This document shows positions 22,572 through 34,700 of a stretch of DNA of 64,000 nucleotides, one piece after another; the stretch's first letter is position 1, and every line of letters starts with the position of its first letter. The position numbers and the translations under genes were made by a program. Under the pieces are notes generated by a model. The model was given only the letters and a program-made list of their open reading frames with translations. It was not told the DNA's origin and did not search any database. The DNA is taken from positions 169,296,662-169,360,661 of the forward strand of contig NC_056524.1 in NCBI RefSeq assembly GCF_019175285.1. The letters run 5' to 3'. The stretch is from Sceloporus undulatus. Lineage: Eukaryota; Chordata; Lepidosauria; Squamata; Phrynosomatidae.

Positions 22572-22905
22572 AGAGGTCTTGTAGCCTCATTGAGACTGAC
22601 TGAAAGACAGAAATTGGCAGCATGAGTTTGACTAGACTTGAGTCCACTTCCTCAGATGCATTTGAATATAATAAGATGGTTTATAGCCCCTTTGAGAGTC
22701 ACTGAAAAACAGACATTGGTAGGATGAGCTTCCCTAGATTTCAGTCCACTTCCTCAGATGCATTTGGATATAATAATAATGATGATAATGATGATATATC
22801 TTGTAGCCCCTTTGAGACTAAGAAGTGGAAGAAAGAAATGGGCAGCATGAGGTTTGGTAGACTTGAGTCCACTTCCTCAGGTGCATTTTGTGGAGGAGTG
22901 GAAGC
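22440..22905 (-). repeat. Tandem array of four Penelope-like terminal units with hammerhead-like cores
   Basis: Read on the minus strand, four units each start CTGAGGA or CTGAAGA (boxes at 22874-22880, 22751-22757, 22649-22655, 22499-22505). A GTGGACT...AGTCTAC-type stem and GCTCATGCTG follow. Spacings are 123, 102 and 150 bp. The usual GAAA is altered in all four. A (GAT)n run (22527-22568) expands one unit. Confidence 0.65.
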
Positions 22906-23054
22906 CAGGGGGCAGACATATTGGTGTGTGAGAATGTCAATACTAATCCCATGTCCTCTGACTAAACTTGGACTGAGGCAACAGGAAAACAATGGCGGCT
23001 GAGGGAGGGGCTACTAGGCCCAAAAGGCGTTGCTAGGCGCCGGCCCCTCCGTCC

Positions 23055-23065
23055 GCGCATGCGCA
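23055..23065. promoter_or_regulatory. NRF1-type site
   Basis: GCGCATGCGCA matches the palindromic NRF1 consensus and lies 43 bp upstream of the KIFBP start codon in the CpG island. NRF1 sites are common in TATA-less promoters. Confidence 0.7.
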
Positions 23066-23107
23066 GTACTACTACTACTCCTCGAGAGAAGCGAAGCAGC
23101 GGACAAA

Positions 23108-23503
23108 ATGGCGGCCGACGTCTCCGAGTGGGCTTCGCTCTGCGAGAAGTTCCGCAGCGCCCTGAACCTCTCCTACGTCGAGTCCAAGAAGGACCCGGAG
23201 ACGGAGCCTTACCGCTCCAAGTACAGCGCCAGGGAGCTGCTGGAAGGCATCAAGCAGGCGCTGGGCTCGGAGGGGGCGACCCTGGGGTCGGAGGAGGAAG
23301 GGGAAGGGGAAGATGGAGGCGCCCAGCAGCGTCGGGAGCGAGTGCGGGCGGCGCGTCTGGCGACGGTGGAGTACGAGCTCGGGGTGAACCACAACGACAC
23401 CCAGGAATGCTCCGCCGGGGAGGAGCACCTGGCCAAGTGCCTCCAGCTCCTGGAGAGGCACCGCCTGGCCCCCGAGTGCGTCTCCCTCTACATCCAGGCC
23501 CAG
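23108..23503 (+). CDS. KIFBP: KIFBP exon 1
   Basis: It encodes 132 residues from the initiator to CVSLYIQAQ; the donor is CAG|GTGGGG. It is strongly GC-rich with many CpGs. The frame stays open upstream without an ATG, and the human protein also starts at this point (MAN...), which fixes the start. It includes a Glu/Gly loop and LGVNHNDTQECSAGEEHLAK. Confidence 0.96.
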
Positions 23504-25962
23504 GTGGGGCAGTACTTGGCCTCCAGGGCTCTGCAGCCACACTGCAGAGATAGCCCGCTTTGGAACCGCTTTAAGCCTTGGTCTGGCTCAAGGCTATGGA
23601 ATTCTGGGAGTTGGAGTTTGCATATGAAGGCCCCAGTAGTACTTCAAGGCACTGCAGATCCCATTGCAAGTGGGAGTAGAATGGCAGGGTAGAAACCGTG
23701 CAGTTTGACACCGCTTTAAGTGCTGGTGTTCCAGAGTATGGAATCCTGGGATTTGCAGCGTGTGAGTATATGAAGGCTCTAGTAGTTCTTCAGGGCACTG
23801 CAAATCCCAGGGTTCGATAGGACGCATCCTTAGCAGTTGGACGTGGAATGGCAGGGTGCATCTACACTGTACAAATCGTACAGTTTGACACCACTGTAAG
23901 TACTCAAGCTCCAGGCTGCAGCATCCTGGTGGGATTTTAAGTTTTGCAAGGTCTTTTTGTAGCCTTCTCTGCCAAAGTGTGCTGCTGCCTCCTCACAAAA
24001 GTGCAGATTTCAGGGTTCTGTAGGATGCAGCCATGACAGTTAAAGTGCTTTATTTCTACAGTGTAGATGCACTCTAACAGGCCTCTCCTCTTAAAATGGA
24101 GGCAGTGTCTGCACCTGCGCAACAGAAACAGTTGGACGCTGCTTTACCTGTCACAGCTCAATGCTTGGAGTCCTAAGGCTTGCAGTTTTGCAAGGGTCCT
24201 TTGGATCCAGCTATGGCAGTTAAAGCGACGTCAAACTGCTTTATTTCTGCAGTGCAGATGCAGCCAGTGGTAGAGGCATAGTCTATAGCGGTAAAGTAGG
24301 ATGCTGGTACTCTTTGTAATACAAGTTAGAGGGAGTTGCTTTGACATCAACCTGGGTGCATGACAAAACATGTATTAATTACAGAATCCAGCACTCCTAA
24401 TGAAAATGGCTGTGGGCATTAATATTAACAGATGGAGCCCAGGGTTTCTGTGAAACAGGTGGATCTGACATTGCCTTTGCTTTCTTCTGTACTGTTATTG
24501 TTTGTGTTTGGTTAGCCCAGTGTTGTGGCATAGGACAGGCTGAACTTTCCAAGCGTTCTCATACTGATCTTTAGAAACTGAATAAACATGTGATCACACT
24601 TACATCATTTATGAATGGCTAGGCTGACTTAATATATTGGCTTTGGACCAGAATTCATGTTCTGTTTGAAGTCATTCCCTTTTGTTTGTGAAAAGGGCTA
24701 ATGAAGGAAGGATAAGGGGTGGCTTCTATATTGATTTCTCCTTCCTTTGTATGTTGCATTATATAGAGTGCTGTTGGACAGGTGAGAGGTCTGAGGAGGG
24801 AAAAGGGAAAATGATCTCTCTGCCATCTCCCTTCAGTGATTAGGCTTTATTGACTGGAATTTCACTTCTAGGGGTTTGGATCTAACCTGCTTGGCTTGGC
24901 GTTTTGGAACTTTTGTTGAATTTATGGGACACGAATGAAAAATATGCAGATGGTAGACATGAAAACAGCACTTTGTAATTATTTCTTATTTTGTTGATTA
25001 CTGAAGCAGTGTATCTTTTTCATTGATTTGCCTTTTGGCATGAGTAAACTTTGTAAGAGATTTCCAGCTATGTTTACACTAATACTGAAAATATAGGACA
25101 GAATTAGAATTATAGAAGGGAAAGAAATTACAAGATAAACTATTCTACTAAAGTGAAACTGAAGGCTTTCCATGGCTGGCATCCATAGTTTTTTGTGGGT
25201 ATTTCGGGCTGTGTGGCCTTGTTCCGGAAGAGTTTATTCCTGATGTTCCGCCAACATCTGTGGCTGGCATCTTCAGAGATTAAAACACACTCGTCCCTCC
25301 GCATTCACTGGGGTTAGGGGCACAGGACTCCCGTGAAAGGGTAAAAACTGCAAATGACAAAAACACTATGTTTTTACCTGAGAGAACACATCTCTAGGAA
25401 TCTCTAGGTCCTCCAGTGCAACTCTGTGGTCAACACTGACCATAGATTTGAGCTGGAAGAGCTACAAATGCCTAGTGGAGTGTTCTCTCTAGGAATCTTT
25501 AGGTCATTCAGTGTGACCTTTGGTTAAAGTTGACCATAGAGTTGCACTGGAGGACCTAGATATTTCTAGAGAGAACATATTAATAAAATCCGTGAATAAT
25601 CATATCCGCAAAAGTCAAAGCCGCAAATGGGGAGGGGCAAATGTAGTCATATTTTTACATGCCTCCTTATCTGAAGGTCTACCCTCTGTTATTTCTAGTC
25701 TGACAAAAGTTAGGATGGCCTATGATAACTGTGCTTCTTAGAATACAAGAGTAAAAGCCTTGAGAAATGTTACCATAATGTTGTTTTGAATTTTTCCCAA
25801 AGCATACTTTGTGTGTTGGCTTGCTTTTTGTGCAGCTATGTATTTGTTGTTCAGGTTGTAGAGGGAAGAATGTAAAGACTGAGCTGGAGAAATGCACTGC
25901 TGTGTAGTGTTGGGAACCATTTAGGGAGCTGGGAAAGAAAATAGCAGTGAGGTTGGTTATAT

Positions 25963-26000
<38 letters not shown>

Positions 26001-28757
26001 TGTGATTGCGATTGTTATTTCTTTCTTGCCTCTCCTCAAGACTCAAGGCAGGATACAGCACAAAACACAATTAAAAACGCATAACCCACCGTTAAAACAC
26101 AACACTATAAAACCAGCAAAATACATTCATAAGAGTTAAGATACAAATTATAATTCATGATTTACATGGGCTTATGGCAATAGCAAACTACTGCCTGGAA
26201 TAATTGCTTGCAAGACAGACATGCTTCTGGTTCAAGCAATAAAAACAGTAAATTGTCCATCTGTTGACATCTTCTCAGTTCTCATTAGTTATAGTTTTGA
26301 AGTGGAAGCTGTTTAAGCACTATGGGTCAGCAGAAGAGGCTGAGAAAGAAATAACATTTCCTCCCAGTCCAGTATGGTTCTACTTCACAAACTGTGATAA
26401 TACAACACTGGATAGAACTCATAGTTATCCAGCCTCGCTAATTAAATCCCCCAAAATAATAACCTGCAAAAGGTTTACTTGTCTGTTTTTTACTCATAGG
26501 AGGGTTGGCAGAAGATGTTTGGAAGGTCTTTTCCTTCCCTCTCTTACCAGTAAAAAAGAAGATTTTTGCAGGCCAGAAAGACGTACCTTTTATTTCCTCC
26601 CACCAGTTTGCTTGGTCTCCATGTGCAGTGTGCAGGAAACCTCACCTACTGCCCATCAGCCCATATGTTCATTACACTGGTGGCAGAAACATGGATCACT
26701 CCATCCTTGTAACACCAGTGTACCATATGTTCCTTGTAAAACATGGAAGAGATTAATCTGCTGCATGTCTAGCACAGAAATAGAAGGAATGTTCCTTATC
26801 TGGAGAGGTGGGAAATATAAATATTATTATTTTATTATTATTATCTCCACCACCATTCCTTGTGGTTTCCTTGCTGAGCATGTAGGCAGAGAACCTAACT
26901 TCTTGCACATGTAGTTTTATTTATTTATTTTGTTTTCAAAAATATTCTGCCTTGTGTAATTGGCTCTCCTCTTCCACGGGTTTGCCATCTGTGGATTAGA
27001 GCATCTGCAGATGGCTCTCCCCCGTTCTCCTCAACGACAGTATATGCACACAGCCATGCCACCACAGTCGCACACACGTTGCACCACCATTGGGAAGAAC
27101 GGGACTTGAGGTTGCATTGATTTTGCTATCTGTAGGGGGAGGGCAGAATTGAACACACACACCCCCCGCGGATACGAAGAGCCAATTGTATTACAAAATC
27201 TCAGGGCTGTAATGTATACAGTTAAAAGTTTAGCCGCCTTGAGTCCCTGTGCTGGGAGGAAGGCAGGTTGTAAATAAACATAATAATAAACATAATAATA
27301 ATAGTAATAGGAATTTAAAATTTTAGACTAAGGAATTATTTAAACAGTTTCACAAGTTAAACCATACGTACTGATATGGATAAAATCATTAAGACTCCAA
27401 AGGTGTTAGTAAAAACCCATGTTTTAACTTCACAATGGAACGAAGCCACTGTATGTGTCAACCAGGCTTCCACCACGGAGGATATTCCACCACAGGGGCA
27501 CCACAGCAGAGAAGGCCCTCTCCCATGTGAGGGGAGAGGATTGCTCCCAGTGGTGGGATTACATAAGAGGACTGTTTGAGAAGATCTCAGTCCTTGGGCA
27601 AGCATGTATAGGGAGAGATGCTGCAGGTTACCCTAATCCCAAAACATGTCTGTTGAAATAGCAGCCCATGGAGGGACAAAGCACTGTTGCTGTGCTGGAG
27701 CAACTGGATGCCAGCCTAGAAATGTAGGAGGCTGCTGGAGGAAGGACTTGGCCCTCCCTGTCCATCTTTCCTCTAACACCCTACTTACCTGGGTGAAATT
27801 CTATTTGCTAATGGAGGCTGCATTCATACTGCAGAAATAATCCAGTCTGACTACTTTAACTGTCATGGCTCAATGCTATGGGAGTCTGGGAATTGTAGTT
27901 TTATGAGGCATTTAGCCTTCTCTGTCAGAGAGCTCTGGTGCAACAACAAAGTACAAGTCTTAGAATTCCACAGCATGGAGCCATAGCAGTTAAAGTGGTG
28001 TTGACCTGGATTATTTCTGCCATGCGGATGTAGCCAGAGTAGTTTAAATCAATTTTATGGTAGTGGCTTCCGTTGGTCAGGAATTGCTTTATAACATGGG
28101 ACAATTCTAATATTCATAGCCAATGAACTACTTTTAATTCTTATTCTGACACAACTACATGTAGCTTTCATTTTTTTCATTGTTATAGGATTTTATCTTT
28201 TTTATGTGATGCTTTTAAAAATAACAATTTCATTTCTTCTTATTTTGTAGAATAACCTGGGTATCCTCTGGTCAGAAAGAGATGACATTAAAACAGCACA
28301 GACCTACTTGGAATCAGCAGAGGCTTTGTATAATCAGTACATGAAAGAGGTAATATGTTCAAAGAATTTGTTTTATATTTCTGCAGTAGGTCCGGTCTTA
28401 GATGCCGGAGTATAGATTCTAATGTTGATGTGTTGTAGTTACACACGCACACACACACACAGTGGAACCTCGCCTTATGCGGGGGATCCATTCCAGACCC
28501 CCCCCCCCACGTAAGGCGAATTCTGCCTATACGTGAGCCCCATACAAGTGAACAGGTCTCATCCACATGGTGGCGTGGCAGCGCACACCCCATTCATTGA
28601 AATGGGACATGCTGCCCCTTGCACCCCGCACGCTCCCTGCGGCTTGAGTGCATATGCTTAAAGCCACGTATAGCTCACCCGCATATAATGCGGGCGCACT
28701 GTATATAAAAGAAGAAGCAAGTTGTCTTGGTACTTTCTTGAATTGGATGTGCTGTAG

Positions 28758-28796
<39 letters not shown>

Positions 28797-31700
28797 AAGC
28801 AAGTTGTCTGGGTGCTTTCTTGAATTTTGCAACCATTCTTAAGAAAACATGTTGCCAGGGTTTTTCTTCCTCTTAAGTGCCATTATTTCTGAAATTGATA
28901 GTGTTAACTATTAAATCTGGATATCGTTCTAATTTCATTTTTAGGTAAGTTTCAGAATTGCTGCAATTTAAGCAAAGAGTTTAGTACCAGCTTGTGTCTT
29001 AAGTTTTCAGAATTTCAGTTTACTTTTACTTGTATAATACTGTATATTCAAATTATTTGTTTTTGGATATTATTATTATTATTGTTTTTAATTGTATTGT
29101 GTTCTTTATACTTGTAGTAGTCCCTCCATTCCTATGTATTAGACTGTGTCCAATCTATTTTATTTTTGTACAGCACCAGCTCCATTGTTGGCATTATATA
29201 AAGACCTCAGAAGATTAACGTCTATACAAAATCAAACATGTATGCTTTATTACTGTAAACACATGTATAAAACAGCTCCATGATAGTTCAGTTAAATTAA
29301 AAAAAAAAAGGCTTGTATTTATTCTTGTTCAGCTATAATACTGTACAGAACCAAGCAGGTTTACTTGTCTTTCTTAAAAAGCCTCTGTATAATAGGCTAA
29401 ACTCTTACTGCATAACAAACAGCCTTCTGAGTTGTTGACTCTGCTGGGCCAGAGCATTTGCACAATGGGCCCTTTGTTAGAGCTTCTGGGGCACTATTTA
29501 TACACAGAGTTGCCTCAGGAGGCATTTCCAGTGGTTTAAGTCCTCTGACATGACTCTTAGAAAAACAATGGAATGCTGTATTTTGGCAAGTCTTGAAGAG
29601 TGATGCTGAAAATAATGTTAATCTTGTCTTGATTATATTTAACTGGATTTTAAAAAAGTTAATCTGACCATGGTAATGCTATGGAGAGAGGACTGAAGAT
29701 CAAGTTTCTCTCTCAGATCTGTACTGTAGCTTCTGGTCTTTCCCATTTCTCTCACACCTTCTCACATTGCTGAAAGGTGTTAATGGCCCCCTTCTGTAAG
29801 TGTTCCTCTGCTATTTCCATAGTGTCAATTTTTTTATTCCTGTGGTGTGTACAAAAGGGCCTAAATCCCCTAAAGGCACCAGATCCCATCTGATCTTGAA
29901 AACTAAGCAGAATCAGCCCTGGTTAGTACCTGGATGGCAGACTGATGAATACCAAGTGCTGTAAGCTATAGTTCAGGTGAAGGTATTAGCAAAACCACCT
30001 CTGAGTATTCATTGCATAAGAAGACCCTTTGAAATTCATGGTGTTGCCATACATTGACAGGCAACTTTAAGCACAAACACATACATACATTGTGCTCAGT
30101 GCCATTTGGTCATGCGTGATTTGAGGCTGTTGCTCCCCTAGTTCCACAGGATTATAAATGAGCATTATTTCTTTTTCATGGGATACATTGGAATACTTCC
30201 TTGACATTTATTTTAAATATGTCTGACTCTCTAGTCTGATGGATTTTGGGATGGCATACAGTAATCTCAACAATAGTTGTGTGAAATCATACCAATTTTT
30301 AAATGGGTTGGGGAGAAGATCCTTCCCAATATGCATGCATAATGTGCCTCCTCTGAAGGACCATGTGAAGATCTGAATGTGTACATAGGATGCTGTGGAT
30401 GGAGGTGCTCCTTAAAGTATTTGGGCAGGATTCATTGGAGGGACGCAGTACTTCAGGTTTTAATTAAAATATCTGTTAATTTTGGGGCCTTACTGGAGTG
30501 GATCCATAAGTTAAAAAATTATTTGTAACATTTTTTATTCATTGATGTGCATGGAGTATCAAAACTTACAATCAAGTCACCATTTTCTACATTTCTACAG
30601 CAACTTTCAACCATTTGTTCTTTAATTATTCAACAGGTGCTTGAATTGTAGACTTGTTCTCCTTGCTTAAAATTGCTGTTTATAAATGAAGTATACCTAC
30701 ACTGGTTGATTTTTCTACCTCATTTTTACTTTCTGTATCTTTTGTATCTTGTTATCAGTATTCTTGCCTGAGTATATTGTATGCCAAATAATGCCAAGAG
30801 TATTTGTTTTTATATTATTATGCTTACCAAAACGTTTTAAAATTTCCATTAGTGCTCCAGAGTAGTGGGCTAAATTTCTGCTATTTCAAGAATAACTTTG
30901 TGTATGGAGGGAACAAGTTTATAGAAGTACAAAGAGTTAGGTTTGTATGATAACTGGTTTTCTATATGCAAAGTATATACAGTTGGCCCTCTGTTTTTGC
31001 AGGGGATCCTTTCCTGACCCCCTCACAAAAACTGAGGCTCGTGCTTATTCAGGCCCCATAGGCTTGAATGGAACACACCCTTGTGTGCATGGCAAGGGCG
31101 CGCACCATTGCAAATAGCAGAGGTCGCCCCTCCACGTATATTCAAGGGCGTGGATCTCAGATCCATACATTAGGAGAAGTGACTGTATTTTTTTAAGAAG
31201 TCACCAGAGTTAACTGCCTTAGATGTACTTGGCACTTGGATGTTTTGTGGAATAGGAATGTTTCAGAAAACTATTTAATGTGTTTCATTGTAGGCAGAGG
31301 TGGGGAATCCGTAGCTCTCTAGACAGTGTTGGGTTATTGTTGTGTTCCTTCAAGTTATTTCCAACCTATGGCAATCCTAAGTCTACTTTATCATGGGGTT
31401 TTCTAGGACTGGAAGCATGTGACTCATCTAAGGTCACCCAGTGGGTTTCCATGGCTAAGTGAGGGATCAAACCATGGTCCCTAGGATCATAATCCAATAC
31501 TCAAACCACTACACAACACTGGCTCTCAGTGTTGGATTGCATATCTCATAATATCTAATCATTGGTCATGCTGGCTGGGGGCAGATGGAGTATGGAGCCC
31601 AGACCTGTCTGAAGTAGCACAGATTTTCTGCCATTGCTTTTTATATTTCTGTATGAGCAGTATCAAAATGCAGCTGGTAAAGTCCGCTCAAATCTGCTGT

Positions 31701-34700
31701 ATTGATTATCTTAAATGCATGTTATGTTTTGCAGATTGGGAACCCTCCGCTCGATTCCAGTGAACATTTGATGGCTGAACAAGAGAAACTTACTGACCAA
31801 GAAAGATCAAAAAGGCATGTGTTGACTGAAGGAGAAGTTGAAAATTTGAAGCAGAAGTTGAAAAAATACCTGTTTTAAAATTAAACCGAAACCTCCTGTT
31901 TCCCCAGATTTGAAAAGGTCTATACTCATACGCTATATTATTTGGCCCAAGTGTACCAACACCTGGAAATGATTGAGAAGGCTGCACAGTATTGCCATAC
32001 CACCCTCAAACGGCAGCTTGATTATAGTGGCTATTATCCAGTAGAGTGGGCTCTCAATGCAGCTACTTTGTCTCAGTATTATCTCACAAAGGTAACTGTT
32101 TAAAATTCTTCCATTCATCTAATTTACTGAAGTGTTACTTTGAAACTTGCCATGTGATTCATATCGTCAGGCAATGGGTTGGCTCTAGAATGGGTTGGGA
32201 CTTGGAACTCAGCAACATCTGGAGAGTCACAGCCTTGATCTAGACAAAGTTGCTTGAATCTAGGCTCTGTTGAAATCAGTGGAGCCAGAGTTCAACCAGC
32301 TTAGTTTGGGTCCAAATTTAATAGCTTTCCTCCAGATCTTGCTGCTGCTGCTGCTGTTGCTGCTGCTTCTTCTTCTTCAGACCTCTGTATGAAAGGCTTT
32401 TGATCTTCTGGAGTATTTCCATTGCTAGAAATGGATAGGAATCTGTTTTTACTAGTTTTTGTCCATCCCTGCAGTTACATCCCAAAGATCTGCTCCAGAG
32501 GGTTAGGAGGACATCTGGACAACATGCAATGTAGTGCTAGAGAGGGAGGAAAGAATTGGCTAATATCACCCAGCAAGTATTCCTACTGGCACAAACAGCC
32601 TTCCAACCCATTGTCTGTTTTTAAAGAATTGAATTGCCTGTATTTTGCCATGGAAGCAGGTTCCCAGGTCTCTGCATAGCAACAAGGGTTCGTTGTGGAG
32701 ATGATCAGCTGTTGAGATACTTGCAATGCTATCTCCCTACATCTGATAAAGTTTTAACAATTAAAATATTTCTTTACATACCTTCTCAGCCTACTAAAAA
32801 TGCTCTAGGCAGCTATATGTGAACTAGCAGGGCATGCATAGTATTCAGTAAATTAGATTATAAACTTCAGCATGTTCCAACTTCACCTTGAAAAAATCGT
32901 TTCTGGCTAGTTCATTGTGTACCTTTCTGATATATTTACAAAATTTACGTAAATAAGCCTACATATAAGCTAGATATAAAAGTGTTTTGAGTTCTAAAGT
33001 TTGTCAAATGCCATAGAAATTATACAAATATATTTATAAATATACTGTATTTCCTCGTTACTCCTAGCTTGGGACAGTTTAGCACTGGTTTATTTTCTGA
33101 GTATTGATTAGCACATTTTTGAGAGATGTCTGTGGTTAGCTTTTTTTTCTTGGCCAAAAAATTGAAATTGATGTTTCACATCTAAGATAGATAGATAAAT
33201 AGACAGATAGGTGCATTATCAGACATGACTTTAAAACATTGCCTTAAAACAGCCCTTACATTGGCATTTATAGATATAAACATGCAATGGCCCATTCAGG
33301 TCCACAGTGGTTTGGTTCTGGGACCCTGTGCAAATACCAAAAAATGGACGATCACACTCAATATTATTAAACGGCAGTGACGTGGACATGACCACTTCAC
33401 TGTGTCTTCTTTCACGTTGCCACCGTTTAATAATACGGGGCATGACAATCTGCAGTCAATTCAGTTTGTGGACTTGGAGCTTGCAAATCTCAAAAAAATC
33501 ACTGCAATTGCCAGCCAATAGTATAAATAATAAATGCAGTGTTCCAGGAGAAGAATTTGTAAGGAACTTAGAAGGTTATGCATCAGTTTTGCTAAGACAG
33601 CCTTGACTTTTTGGGGGAGGTGTGGCAGGGGACACATGAAGAGATGGTTTTGTGTTCATTTTCAGATTTCCTGCTACACAATTTTACTAATTCATGTTCC
33701 TGGATCCATTAATAACAATATATCTGGATGTCCAGTTTCAGAACAGTAAAATTCCAAAAGTATATAATTAAGTGAAATACACAAGTTCTTATTTTTCAGG
33801 AACAAATGCCACCTTGTTTTATCCCCACAGCAATGTTTCATGGAATCCAGGCATTGTTTAGCTGCTGCCAGTGTCATCTTCAGCCAGGCTGGACAAGTGC
33901 CATCTGCAGAGGACAGTAAGTCATCCCATTTTAATCGGAACTGCAGTAGCTTTAAATTAATTGGGTAGAATAAATGTTACATGCTTTATTTCCTATGCAT
34001 AGTTTTAGTAATTACTTTTCTTTCTCTGCATCTGATCAGGTCTGACTAATTCCACTGATGTGGGGCAAAAGTAGATATGGATTCAGAAAAGTAGATTCAG
34101 GAAAGAAAGCCCTGGCCTTCTGTATCAAGTTGCAGGTTCTGACGATTGGAGGAAGTGTTTAAAGATCAACACTTGTTTTTCTCCTGTGCTTCTTTCATCT
34201 GTCACTAGCAGCCAAAACTGCAACAGTCAGCAGTGACAGCTGAGGCCTGCCATGGTCCAGAGAGTCAGAGCAGAATAGTAATTCCCTTTCTTGATAACTC
34301 TGCTGTCTTCTGTTGTTCTGAAGGTATTATAAGTTATCTTGGGAGCACCGGTTAGTACGTAGGGTATAAATACTCAAATAAGACTGCACTCCTCCACTAT
34401 ACTTGTACAACTGTAAAGCTATTGGTGCAGAGTCAAGGTTGGTCATGGTAAGGGAGAATTAACTTTTAATGTTTTGAATTGAAAGAGAAGGAAGATGTTA
34501 CAAAGCTGGTAGATGTGTTTCTGTTCTTGATGTTAGTTGTATTAGTAGTGTACGTTGCTCTCTTTTTGTATTTATATTCACAGTACTTAATGCAAGTAGT
34601 GCTTACAGTATTTTAAATTCTTCTATGCAAACTGTTCCAAAGTGTTTTTACATCCTGACTATGTCAAACAGAAGTTAAATATCACCCCCTCTTAAAGCTA

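Larger units (their letters stand above)
19260..22975. other. DDX21-KIFBP intergenic region
   Basis: It holds Penelope-like inverted and tandem repeats, a SINE, a LINE tail and otherwise unique sequence, listed separately. No gene is seen between the two genes. Confidence 0.7.
22975..23530 (+). promoter_or_regulatory. KIFBP CpG-island promoter
   Basis: This is a dense cluster of CpG dinucleotides in otherwise AT-rich DNA. It covers the start codon and has no TATA box, typical of a housekeeping promoter. A GTTGCTAGG half-site resembling an RFX box lies near 23027 (weak). Confidence 0.8.

Noticed and set aside
23030-23107. Possible N-terminal extension of KIFBP upstream of the chosen start
   Set aside because: The frame is open but has no ATG, and the human protein starts at the chosen position.
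23059-23553. Other open frames of 75-164 codons over KIFBP exon 1
   Set aside because: High GC lowers stop frequency. Only the frame matching human KIFBP is conserved.
29866-29985. A functional 5S rRNA gene
   Set aside because: Its 5' part is missing, it has many changes and it is fused to a SINE body.
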